From a virus, in the IMG/VR virus record IMGVR_UViG_3300041410_000005, positions 1 to 23,159 of that record: a stretch of DNA of 23,159 nucleotides; one strand, given 5' to 3'. Both the position numbers and the translations under genes were made by a program. Below are positions 1-5,939 of this stretch, one piece after another. Below the pieces are notes generated by a model. That model was not told the DNA's origin, searched no databases, and saw nothing but the letters and a program-made list of their open reading frames with translations. Within the stretch, counting starts at the first letter, position 1. The number at the start of each line of letters is the position of its first letter.

Positions 1-40
1 AAACGCTGACATGGAAGCCCGTCCCCCAGCCCGTTCCCGA

Positions 41-56
41 GAAGGAGCAAGCATGA
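41..56 (+). repeat. Translation-initiation module, copy 1
   Basis: The 16-mer GAAGGAGCAAGCATGA carries a Shine-Dalgarno sequence and the start codon of the gene at 53. It recurs exactly at 265-280, and its last 13 bases plus CC recur at 3020-3034. Confidence 0.6.
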
Positions 57-280
57 CCACCAAGATCGCGCAGGCGAAAGAACGCCAGCAGTACACCGAC
101 AAGCTGATCCCCAGCACGTGCAGCAACTGCGCGCACTTCCAGAGCAAGGTCGAAGAGAGGAAGAGCACCTGGGGCAACTACACGTGGACCCACGAATCGC
201 AGCTTCGCTGCGGCATCGGCGGCTTCAAGGTCAAGAAGCTCGGCTCGTGCTCGGAATGGGCGGGGAAGGAGCAAGCATGA
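53..280 (+). CDS. Small four-cysteine phage protein
   Basis: A 75-residue protein of unknown function. The frame is open from an ATG at 11, but the ATG at 53 follows GAAGGAG with good spacing, so that start is chosen. Cysteines C23, C26, C53 and C66 form a CxxC plus two single Cys pattern, which suggests one zinc or other metal site. The surrounding layout (Cys-x-x-Cys-x-x-Phe, then Gly-Phe-x-Val, then a final Cys) is familiar from small uncharacterised prophage proteins in the early region. No catalytic motif is visible. Its C-terminal Glu-Gln-Ala-stop is encoded by the ribosome-binding module of the next start at 277 (ATGA overlap), so it probably belongs to a coupled early operon. The first six bases of the window and the stop at 7-9 may be the end of an upstream gene. 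Confidence 0.7.
   Translation: MTTKIAQAKERQQYTDKLIPSTCSNCAHFQSKVEERKSTWGNYTWTHESQLRCGIGGFKVKKLGSCSEWAGKEQA
265..280 (+). repeat. Translation-initiation module, copy 2
   Basis: An exact 16-base copy of 41-56. Here it encodes the last residues and stop of the gene at 53-280 and provides the ribosome-binding site and ATG at 277. Confidence 0.6.
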
Positions 281-324
281 AGACCCAAGCCCAACGCATC
301 GTCTGCGAGCTGCGCCGCGGCTGA
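277..324 (+). CDS. Possible 15-residue leader-type ORF
   Basis: An ORF of 15 codons that begins at an ATG overlapping the previous stop (ATGA). It has the same strong GAAGGAG ribosome-binding site as the gene at 53. The peptide MKTQAQRIVCELRRG is too short to assign. It could be a real microprotein, a coupling peptide that carries ribosomes toward the next gene, or the broken remains of a longer gene. The excellent initiation signal is the only support. Confidence 0.25.
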   Translation: MKTQAQRIVCELRRG

Positions 325-341
325 AAGAAAGCGTGGCCGGC

Positions 342-503
342 ATGACACCAACACGCATCTTCAAGCCCCTGTCTCACACGTTCAGTTGCCTGCGCTGCTG
401 CAAAGGTAAGCCGATGCTCGGCCGCAAGGCCCGGTTCGTGCTTGGCTGCAAAGGCTTCATCTGCGCAGACTGTGCGAAGAAAGAAGGAGCGCGGTCGAAG
501 TGA
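342..503 (+). CDS. Small zinc-ribbon-like protein
   Basis: A 53-residue protein of unknown function. Two CxxC pairs, C16/C19 and C41/C44, with further Cys at 20 and 36, are typical of a small zinc ribbon. The rest is basic, so nucleic-acid or protein binding is plausible but unproven. The ATG at 342 has only a weak A/G-rich upstream sequence, and an in-frame GTG at 333 is an alternative start. The stop (501-503) overlaps the start of the primase-helicase gene, so the two are translationally coupled. Confidence 0.55.
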   Translation: MTPTRIFKPLSHTFSCLRCCKGKPMLGRKARFVLGCKGFICADCAKKEGARSK

Positions 504-2428
504 TGCCGGCCGCCAACCTGTCCACGCCGCTGGCGTTCGCACTCGAATACGCCAGGCTGGGCTGGTGCGTCCTGCCGCTTGAACCGAACGCCAAGCAGCC
601 GTTGGGAAGGCTTGTGCCGCGTGGAATGCACGACGCCTCTACCGATACGGCCACGATTCAGTCGTGGTGGAAGTCCTCCCCACAAGCCGGCATCGGCATC
701 GCGCTCGCGCAATCGGGCCTGGTCGCCATCGACGTAGACCCGCGCAACGGCGGCGCCGAGACGTTCGAGCAGCTGCAGGCCGCTCACGGCAGTCTCAGAA
801 GCGACGTGATGGCCTTCACTGGCGGCGGGGGCGAACACCATGTCTTCCTCGTGCCCAGCGGTGCCGCGCTCAGCCTGCCCGGCACGCTTGGGCCAGGCGT
901 CGACCTGAAGGCCAACGGCTACATCGTCGTGGAACCCAGCGTCCACCCGAGTGGCAAGCAATACGGCTGGGAGGCCAGCTCAAGCCCCTTGGACGGCGTG
1001 GTGCCGTCCCCGCTGCCTGACTGGCTGAGAAGTCTCAGGATCGAACTGCAGCGCCCCGCTCAGAAGCCAAACGATCAGCCCGTCGACCCGCAGCAGTCCA
1101 AGGACGTGCGGGAAGCCCTCTACCTGCTCGACGCCGACAACTATGACCAGTGGGTCAAGGCCGGCATGGCACTGCATTCCACGCGCTGGGGCTATCCAGC
1201 CTACGCGCTGTGGTGCGGCTGGGCTCAGCAGTCCGACAAGTTCGACTCCACCGACAGCCGTCGCAAGTGGGAAAGCTTCCATAGCGATGCGGAGCGCGGC
1301 CAGCTCGGCCTGACAATCACTTGGATCTTTGCCGAAGCTCAGCGCGCGGGGTGGAGGAACCCGGCGGCAAAGTTGGAAGAAGCACAGCGGCAACCAGCAG
1401 TTGACCCCGCCGGCCTGGTGCTGACGATCGAAGAACTGCACCAGCGCGCAGCCGCTGTCCGCTGGGCTGTGAAGGGGCTGGTGCCGGAGCAGGGCGTCGG
1501 CTTCATGTACGGCGCCAGCCAGACCTTCAAAAGCTTCATCATGCTCGACTACGCCCTGCACCGCGCCTATGGCATGCGCTGGATGGGCCGCAAGACGAAG
1601 CAGGCAACTCCCGTCTACCTGGCCGCTGAGGGCGGCGCCGGCCTCATGCGACGCATTGAGGCTTGGCACCAGGCACGCGGCATGGACTGGCGCAAGTGCC
1701 CCATGCGCGTTGTCGTGGTGGCGCTCACGCTGCGCACGCAGGCCAGCACGCTGCGCAAGGCGATCGAGCAGACCGGCGTCAAGCCAGGCGACGTGATCGT
1801 CGACACGATGAGCCAGACGTTCACCGGCAACGAGAACAGCAACGACGAAGTGGCTGACTTCCTGCGCGTGCTGGGGGCCGAATTGCGCGACGGCTTGGGT
1901 TGCACGGTCACTGTCGTTCACCACAGCGGGCACAGCGCCACCGAACGGCCACGGGGGGCCAGCGCCATCATCGCCAATGTCGACTACGCCTTTGGCGTCT
2001 TCCGCGATGAGAAAGCCATGCTGGCCCATTTCGAGGTCGCCAAGGTCAAGGATGCAGAACGGACAGAACCGCAGGTCTTCGATGTGACCGTGCAGGAGCT
2101 TGGCCGCGACGAAGACGGCGACCCCATCACAAGCCTTGTCGCCAAGCACGTCAACAACGCCGAAGCACTCCTTGGCGTTCATCAGCGAGAGATGCACGCC
2201 GGCCGCGGTGGACGAGAAGCCGTCCTGCTCAGCTTGGCAGAGCTTGGCATGAGCGAAAAAAGCCTACGCAAGGCCTTCTATGAGGCCCTGCAGAACCTCG
2301 ATGCAGAAGCCAAGAAGAAGGCCTTCTACCGCGCCCGCGATGCCGCAATCGCTGCTGGCTTTCTGCATTTTGGCTTCGACGAAGTCGACAAGGAACGCCG
2401 TATCACCTTCAAGAAGGAGGTTCAGTAA
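500..2428 (+). CDS. Primase-helicase: prim-pol domain plus RepA-type AAA ATPase
   Basis: A replication initiation protein of 642 residues that should prime DNA synthesis and unwind or remodel DNA at the phage origin. Residues about 8-180 form a bifunctional primase/polymerase domain: the catalytic Asp pair is D78/D80 (IDVDPRNGG), followed by Gly-rich GGGGEHH with H113/H114. Residues about 200-275 resemble a PriCT-2 domain. Residues about 310-520 are a RepA/AAA_25-type ATPase with Walker A GASQTFKS (338-345, K344), in which the usual second Gly is Phe, Walker B VIVDT (D435) and sensor-like VVHHSGHS (H474/H475). The start may be GTG 500 or ATG 503; AAGGAG at 484-489 fits GTG 500 slightly better. 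The gene ends exactly where the GTCCCG repeat cluster begins, which suggests that it acts at that site (inference by analogy with satellite phage P4 alpha protein). Confidence 0.92.
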   Translation: MMPAANLSTPLAFALEYARLGWCVLPLEPNAKQPLGRLVPRGMHDASTDTATIQSWWKSSPQAGIGIALAQSGLVAIDVDPRNGGAETFEQLQAAHGSLRSDVMAFTGGGGEHHVFLVPSGAALSLPGTLGPGVDLKANGYIVVEPSVHPSGKQYGWEASSSPLDGVVPSPLPDWLRSLRIELQRPAQKPNDQPVDPQQSKDVREALYLLDADNYDQWVKAGMALHSTRWGYPAYALWCGWAQQSDKFDSTDSRRKWESFHSDAERGQLGLTITWIFAEAQRAGWRNPAAKLEEAQRQPAVDPAGLVLTIEELHQRAAAVRWAVKGLVPEQGVGFMYGASQTFKSFIMLDYALHRAYGMRWMGRKTKQATPVYLAAEGGAGLMRRIEAWHQARGMDWRKCPMRVVVVALTLRTQASTLRKAIEQTGVKPGDVIVDTMSQTFTGNENSNDEVADFLRVLGAELRDGLGCTVTVVHHSGHSATERPRGASAIIANVDYAFGVFRDEKAMLAHFEVAKVKDAERTEPQVFDVTVQELGRDEDGDPITSLVAKHVNNAEALLGVHQREMHAGRGGREAVLLSLAELGMSEKSLRKAFYEALQNLDAEAKKKAFYRARDAAIAAGFLHFGFDEVDKERRITFKKEVQ

Positions 2429-2658
2429 TGTCCCGTTTTTTCTTCAAAAGTGTCCCGAAAAACGGGACAAACAACCGGGACGGGACTCGCGCGCGCATAA
2501 GGGAATCGGGACATTGTCCCGTCCCGTTTCCCGTCCCGTTTTGCCCCTGGCCTGTCCCGTTTCGCTTCCCGCTTCACCTACTGCGGCTGAGGTCGATTGC
2601 GCTGGCCAGGTGGGTGATGGCGTATGAGTCCGAAGAAGGGAAGGGCGTCGCGTGCTGA
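2428..2658 (+). CDS. Doubtful ORF laid over the repeat cluster
   Basis: A 76-residue ORF whose ATG overlaps the primase stop (TAATG). It has a perfect AAGGAGG ribosome-binding site at 2414-2420, seven bases upstream. Its middle section is mostly a translation of the DNA repeats (Val-Pro-Phe units around residues 32-48). The repeats fall in different frames and orientations, so selection appears to act on the DNA and not on the peptide. No domain is recognisable. It ends inside the start of the RusA-like gene (GTG 2652), so one role could be to carry ribosomes across the array to the resolvase gene. It may be a real small protein, a coupling ORF or an accident. Confidence 0.3.
   Translation: MSRFFFKSVPKNGTNNRDGTRARIRESGHCPVPFPVPFCPWPVPFRFPLHLLRLRSIALARWVMAYESEEGKGVAC
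2429..2559. repeat. Iteron-like cluster of ten GTCCCG/CGGGAC hexamers
   Basis: Ten copies of GTCCCG or its complement CGGGAC occur in about 130 bases. Forward copies start at 2430, 2452, 2516, 2521, 2533 and 2554; inverted copies start at 2463, 2476, 2481 and 2507. Two pairs form perfect palindromes: TGTCCCG-N5-CGGGACA at 2451-2469, and CGGGACA-N1-TGTCCCG at 2507-2521. The first copy overlaps the ATG at 2428. Dense direct and inverted copies directly behind a primase-helicase gene suggest a replication origin or a cooperative operator. No AT-rich unwinding segment is obvious beyond the short A/T runs at 2436-2449 and 2458-2462. Confidence 0.8.
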
Positions 2659-3032
2659 TCCTCACCATGCCCTGGCCGATCCTGAAGCCGCTGAGCCCCA
2701 ACTGGCGCGGCCACTGGGCGCAGAAGGCCAAGGCCAAGCGTCAGCTTCGGGAGGCGTGGTTCTACCAAGCCCTCGAACAGGGTGCTCAGAAGATCAAAGC
2801 CGATGCGCTGACGGTGAGTCTGGAGTTCCACATGCCCGACAAGCGCGCCCGCGACCTAGACAACCTGCTTGCCTCATGCAAGGCAGGGCTTGACGGCCTG
2901 GCCGATGCATTGGGCGTGGACGACAGCAAGTGGAGCCTGTCGATCTGCAAGGCGCCAACGCACGGCGGGTTCGTCAGGGTGACTGTTGTCGAGGGCGCGG
3001 TTCGGGTTCTGAAATCACTGGAGCAAGCATGA
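2652..3032 (+). CDS. rusA: RusA-like Holliday junction resolvase
   Basis: A 126-residue endonuclease of the RusA family, which cuts four-way DNA junctions so that branched replicative DNA can be resolved before packaging. The N-terminal half has the family look of a short beta strand followed by PLSPNWRGHW and a basic segment. The metal-binding acidic residues are recognisable: D68 and D70 in ARDLDNLL, and D90/D91 in GVDDSKW, corresponding to the RusA Asp triad. Length matches the family (about 120 residues). GTG 2652 follows the purine-rich GAAGGGAAGGG; an in-frame ATG at 2667 is the alternative. The gene overlaps the next one by ATGA. Confidence 0.88.
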   Translation: MLILTMPWPILKPLSPNWRGHWAQKAKAKRQLREAWFYQALEQGAQKIKADALTVSLEFHMPDKRARDLDNLLASCKAGLDGLADALGVDDSKWSLSICKAPTHGGFVRVTVVEGAVRVLKSLEQA

Positions 3033-3034
3033 CC
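3020..3034 (+). repeat. Translation-initiation module, copy 3
   Basis: GGAGCAAGCATGACC is identical over 15 bases to 44-58. It ends the RusA-like gene as Glu-Gln-Ala-stop and starts the gene at 3029. The preceding AATCACTGGAG (3013-3023) is itself repeated at 3232-3242 before the gene at 3248. Confidence 0.6.
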
Positions 3035-3232
3035 GTAGCTGAATTGATTGCCTACCTGCAAACGCAGCCGCAGGACTTGCAGGTTGCGTACCGCTGCTAC
3101 AGCGAGCAGAGCCGGCTTGAGGCCTATGAGATCGAGATTGCTGAATTGTGTGAGCCGCGCCCGGACGGGTGGATTCAGAACAGGCGGCCCGACATGCCGA
3201 CGCAGCGATACCTGCTGCTGCCCGGCAACTGA
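3029..3232 (+). CDS. Conserved small phage protein, function unknown
   Basis: A 67-residue acidic protein. It starts with a helical MTVAELIAYLQTQPQD segment, a pattern seen in short phage proteins in which one helix is followed by a small beta sheet (here DLQVAYRCY and RYLLLPGN). The ATG at 3029 overlaps the RusA-like stop and has the GGAG module at 3020. The middle motif LCEPRPDGWIQN is distinctive and recalls uncharacterised Burkholderiales prophage proteins, but I cannot assign a function. The compact fold and operon position between a resolvase and regulatory-type genes suggest an accessory early protein. Confidence 0.7.
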   Translation: MTVAELIAYLQTQPQDLQVAYRCYSEQSRLEAYEIEIAELCEPRPDGWIQNRRPDMPTQRYLLLPGN

Positions 3233-3247
3233 ATCACTGGAGGCGAC

Positions 3248-3508
3248 ATGCGCCGCGCCACCAACCGCCGCCCCATCGAGCCCGTGCTGAGCGAGACGCG
3301 CGGCCTGATCTCGTGCAGTGGCAAGCGCTGCTACGAAAGCCAGCCTGTGGCCGCCAAGCTCGCCAAGCGCGTTCGCCGCAGCCGGGACCATGAGCGGGTG
3401 GAGGCGTATCACTGTGGCCATTGCAAAAGCTGGCACATCGGCAGCGTCCAGCCCAAACAGAAGATCCTCACCGAAGCCCGTCGCCGCAAGCAGGAGATCG
3501 CCGAATGA
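3248..3508 (+). CDS. Small basic zinc-binding-type protein
   Basis: An 86-residue, strongly basic protein with two cysteine pairs: SCSGKRCYES near residues 22-31 and YHCGHCKSWHIG near residues 54-65. The spacing suggests a small zinc-binding fold, likely to contact nucleic acid given the many Arg and Lys residues at both ends. Function is unknown. The ATG at 3248 follows CTGGAGG with good spacing and comes 15 bases after the previous stop, within the repeated AATCACTGGAG context. The stop overlaps the ATG of the next gene (ATGA). Confidence 0.7.
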   Translation: MRRATNRRPIEPVLSETRGLISCSGKRCYESQPVAAKLAKRVRRSRDHERVEAYHCGHCKSWHIGSVQPKQKILTEARRRKQEIAE

Positions 3509-3819
3509 AGCTGGTCGCCATCAACGAACGCGGTCGCCGGATCGGGGAGGGCCACAACATGGCCAAGCTCTCGGATCACGACGTGGAGCTGATCTTCGGC
3601 TTGCTGGACGAGCGCGAGAAGATCATCAAGCGCTTGACCGAATACGGCCTGTGCTGGCGCGAGATCGAGCGGGCGCTGTTTGCCTCGCAACTGAGCTACG
3701 CCGGGATCGGGGAGAAGTTCGAGGTGACCAAGGGCTGCATCTGGCGAATCAGCGTCGGCCACCGGCGAGGGCAGTACCCGGCGAAGTGGAAGCGGCTGAA
3801 AGAGCCGGTGACGGCATGA
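3505..3819 (+). CDS. Helix-turn-helix DNA-binding protein, possible late regulator
   Basis: A 104-residue protein with a C-terminal helix-turn-helix at about residues 64-83 (SYAGIGEKFEVTKGCIWRIS), then a basic GHRRGQ tail. The N-terminal KLVAINERGRRIGEGHN stretch followed by AKLSDHDVELI resembles small prophage proteins that pair this leader with a homeodomain-like helix-turn-helix. The start at 3505 overlaps the preceding stop. A second ATG at 3559 has a stronger ribosome site, GGGGAGG at 3544-3550, so a shorter 86-residue form is possible. The gene sits just before the packaging genes and the sigma54-like site at 3844, a position that suits a regulator of late transcription; a role as an extra packaging protein cannot be excluded. 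Confidence 0.7.
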   Translation: MKLVAINERGRRIGEGHNMAKLSDHDVELIFGLLDEREKIIKRLTEYGLCWREIERALFASQLSYAGIGEKFEVTKGCIWRISVGHRRGQYPAKWKRLKEPVTA

Positions 3820-3843
3820 TGGGCGTTGACTTGATCGTCTGAG

Positions 3844-3860
3844 TTGGCACAAGGATTGCA
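3844..3860 (+). promoter_or_regulatory. Sigma54-type promoter-like sequence (-24/-12)
   Basis: The site reads TTGGCAC, then A, then AGGA, then TTGCA. Against the published consensus YTGGCACG-N4-TTGCW only one core position differs (G to A at 3851), and GG and GC are exactly ten bases apart as required. It lies between the early genes and the packaging genes. The predicted transcript start, about 12 bases after the GC, would be near 3871, slightly inside the small terminase gene, which argues for caution. The AGGA of the spacer is also part of that gene's ribosome-binding site (AAGGA, 3851-3855). Confidence 0.45.
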
Positions 3861-3862
3861 CT

Positions 3863-4270
3863 GTGAAAGTAACGCCTGAAAAGAAAGCCGCCTTTTGCGC
3901 CGCGCTTGCAGCGAGCGGCGGCAACGTCACGAGGGCGTGTGAAGCGATCGATGTTGCACGGCTCACCGCCTACCGCTGGCGGGCTGACGACGAGACTTTC
4001 GCTGCCGACTGGGATGAGGCTAAGGCGATTGGCCTGGAGGCTCTGGAAGACGAGGCTACCCGCCGCGCATTTGAGGGCACGCAGAAGCCGGTGTACTACC
4101 TCGGCGCCCAGGTCGGGACGATTCAGGAGTACAGCGACACGCTCGCCATCTTTCTGCTCAAGGGCGGGAAGCCGGACAAGTACCGCGACAACGCAAAGAT
4201 CGAGCACAGCGGCACCCTGACGCTTGAGCAGGCGCTCGCACAGAGCTACGACAAGGCCGATGGCGGGTGA
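3863..4270 (+). CDS. terS: Terminase small subunit
   Basis: A 135-residue DNA-recognition subunit of the packaging motor. Residues about 8-40 form a helix-turn-helix of the small-terminase type (SGGNVTRACEAIDVARLTAYRW), followed by an acidic helical segment (residues 41-75) likely to oligomerise. The tail contains GGKPDKYRDN, a pattern shared by many phage small terminases. The start is GTG 3863 with AAGGA at 3851-3855; no ATG is available near the N-terminus. It overlaps the large subunit by 11 bases, which supports the pairing. Assignment rests on fold-type features and position, since small subunits diverge strongly. Confidence 0.82.
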   Translation: MKVTPEKKAAFCAALAASGGNVTRACEAIDVARLTAYRWRADDETFAADWDEAKAIGLEALEDEATRRAFEGTQKPVYYLGAQVGTIQEYSDTLAIFLLKGGKPDKYRDNAKIEHSGTLTLEQALAQSYDKADGG

Positions 4271-5720
4271 GTCCGATCTGCTGAGGCGGTGGCGGATGGA
4301 CCCGCGGGCATTCGTCCGCGAGTGCTTCGGCGTAACCCCTGATGCTTGGCAGGACGATGCGCTCCTGGCGATGGGCGGGCCATCCAACCCGAAGCGCAAA
4401 CTGTGCATGAAGGCCTGCACCGGCCCGGGGAAGTCGACGGTCCTGGCCTGGCTCGGCTGGCACCGGCTGGCCTGCCACGGCATCGCGGGCGAGCATCCCA
4501 AGGGCGCTGCGCTGTCCATCACAGCCGACAACCTCAAGGACAACCTGTGGTCCGAACTGGCCAAGTGGCAGGGCCGATCGCAGTTCCTCTCGCGCTACTT
4601 CAAGTGGACGAAGGAGAAGATTGCCGCCGTCGAGCACCCCGAGACATGGTTCCTGTCGGCGCGTTCCTTCGCCAAGGACGCCGACGCCGACGCCATCGGA
4701 CGGGCGCTGTCGGGCCTGCACAGCCAGTTTCCCTTCGTGCTGCTGGACGAGACTGGAGACATGCCGACCGCGGTTGGCAAGGCGGCGCAGCAGATCTTCA
4801 CCGGCAACCCGGTGGACGCGGCGGTGATCCAGGCTGGCAACCCCACGAGTTCAGACGGCCTGCTGTACGAGTCATGCAACACGGGCGCAGCCTCGTGGGT
4901 GATCATCACCATCACCGCCGACCCGGACGACCCTAAGCGCACCCCGCGGGTTTCCGTCGAGCATGCGCGGGAGATGATCGACACCTACGGGCGTGAGAAC
5001 CCCTGGGTCATGGCGACGATCCTCGGCCTGTTCCCGCCGGCCGGCTTCCGCTCGCTGCTGGGCATCGAGGATGTTCAGGCGGCCATGAATCGGCACTACC
5101 GGGAGGCCGACTACCAAGCTGCGGCGCGCGTGATCGGCGTGGACGTGGCGCGCGAGGGTGATGACGCCAGCGTGATTCGTAGGCGCCAGGGGGTCGTGGC
5201 GCTGCCTCTGCGAACTGGTGACATCCTTCGCAACGCCAACGGGATCGACGGCGCTGGCCGGGTGTCCACCCTGTGGAAGGAGTGGGAGGCCGACGCCTGC
5301 TTTGTGGACAACACGGGCGGCTTCGGTGGTTCGTGGATTGACCAGCTCCAGGCCATCGGCCGTAGCCCGATCGGCATTCACTTCGCAGGCAAGGCGAACA
5401 GCCCGCGCTTTGCCAACCGGCGCGCCGAGATGTGGTGGCTCATGGCCGAGTGGGTGAAGAAGGGCGGGGCGCTACCTAACGAGCCCGAACTGGTCGCGGA
5501 ACTGACCACGCCAACCTACTCATTCAAGGGCGACGCCATCCTGATCGAGCCGAAGGAGGAGATCAAGAAGCGCTTGGGCCGCTCTCCTGACCGTGCCGAT
5601 GCCCTGGCGCTCACCTTCGCCATGCCGGTGACGCCGGCCCGGGGGGAGGAGTTCGAGCGGCGTGGACTTGACCGCGGAGCCCGTAAATACGATCCCTTCG
5701 ATCGAAACAGACTGAGGTAG
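4260..5720 (+). CDS. terL: Terminase large subunit
   Basis: A 486-residue packaging ATPase and nuclease, which cuts concatemeric DNA and pumps it through the portal. The ATPase domain has Walker A ACTGPGKS (residues 52-59, K58) and Walker B VLLDE (D163, catalytic E164). The C-terminal RNase H-like nuclease shows three acidic positions: D295 in GVDVAREGDD, D350 in CFVDNTGG, and D444/D447 in RSPDRADALAL. The ATG at 4260 overlaps the small-subunit gene; the frame is open from an upstream ATG at 4224, but that would extend 47 bases into the upstream gene. Length and motif order are complete, so the gene looks intact. Confidence 0.93.
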   Translation: MAGESDLLRRWRMDPRAFVRECFGVTPDAWQDDALLAMGGPSNPKRKLCMKACTGPGKSTVLAWLGWHRLACHGIAGEHPKGAALSITADNLKDNLWSELAKWQGRSQFLSRYFKWTKEKIAAVEHPETWFLSARSFAKDADADAIGRALSGLHSQFPFVLLDETGDMPTAVGKAAQQIFTGNPVDAAVIQAGNPTSSDGLLYESCNTGAASWVIITITADPDDPKRTPRVSVEHAREMIDTYGRENPWVMATILGLFPPAGFRSLLGIEDVQAAMNRHYREADYQAAARVIGVDVAREGDDASVIRRRQGVVALPLRTGDILRNANGIDGAGRVSTLWKEWEADACFVDNTGGFGGSWIDQLQAIGRSPIGIHFAGKANSPRFANRRAEMWWLMAEWVKKGGALPNEPELVAELTTPTYSFKGDAILIEPKEEIKKRLGRSPDRADALALTFAMPVTPARGEEFERRGLDRGARKYDPFDRNRLR

Positions 5721-5726
5721 CTCGCC

Positions 5727-5939
5727 ATGTGCTTCGGCGGCAGCTCTCCCAATCCACCGCCGCCGCCCCCGCCTCCTCAAGCAGCGAAGGCGCCTGACAC
5801 CACGCCGCTGACCCGCCGCAATTCGGGCGGTGGTGGGCTTGCTACCCCGGCTGGCTCCACGATGCTGACCGGCCCGTCTGGCATCGCTGCGTCACAACTG
5901 AACCTCGGTGGCGTCACCCTGCTGGGTGGTGGCGGCTGA
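5727..5939 (+). CDS. Small proline/glycine-rich virion-region protein
   Basis: A 70-residue protein that starts MCFGGSSPN followed by a run of eight prolines, then a low-complexity region rich in Gly, Ala, Thr and Leu that ends LLGGGG. No fold or motif can be assigned. GAGG at 5714-5717 precedes the ATG, and the stop overlaps the portal start (TGATG), so it is made together with the portal. Short proteins of this composition commonly sit beside podoviral portal genes. A minor structural or assembly role is the simplest guess. Confidence 0.65.
   Translation: MCFGGSSPNPPPPPPPPQAAKAPDTTPLTRRNSGGGGLATPAGSTMLTGPSGIAASQLNLGGVTLLGGGG

Noticed and set aside
980-2197. Long reverse-strand ORF (405 codons) opposite the primase-helicase gene
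   Set aside because: It is antisense to a gene with clear domains, has no recognisable family or ribosome site, and long antisense ORFs are expected in DNA with high third-position GC.
2451-2469. TGTCCCG-AAAAA-CGGGACA as an intrinsic terminator after the primase gene
   Set aside because: No run of T follows the stem, and the same half-sites recur many times nearby in other arrangements, which fits protein-binding sites better.
3826-3831. TTGACT as a sigma70 -35 box upstream of the small terminase gene
   Set aside because: No -10-like hexamer occurs 16-18 bases downstream, so only the sigma54-like match was kept.
3816-3842. Very short ORF (MMGVDLIV) after the helix-turn-helix gene
   Set aside because: Only eight codons with no ribosome-binding site; it lies in the short spacer before the terminase genes.
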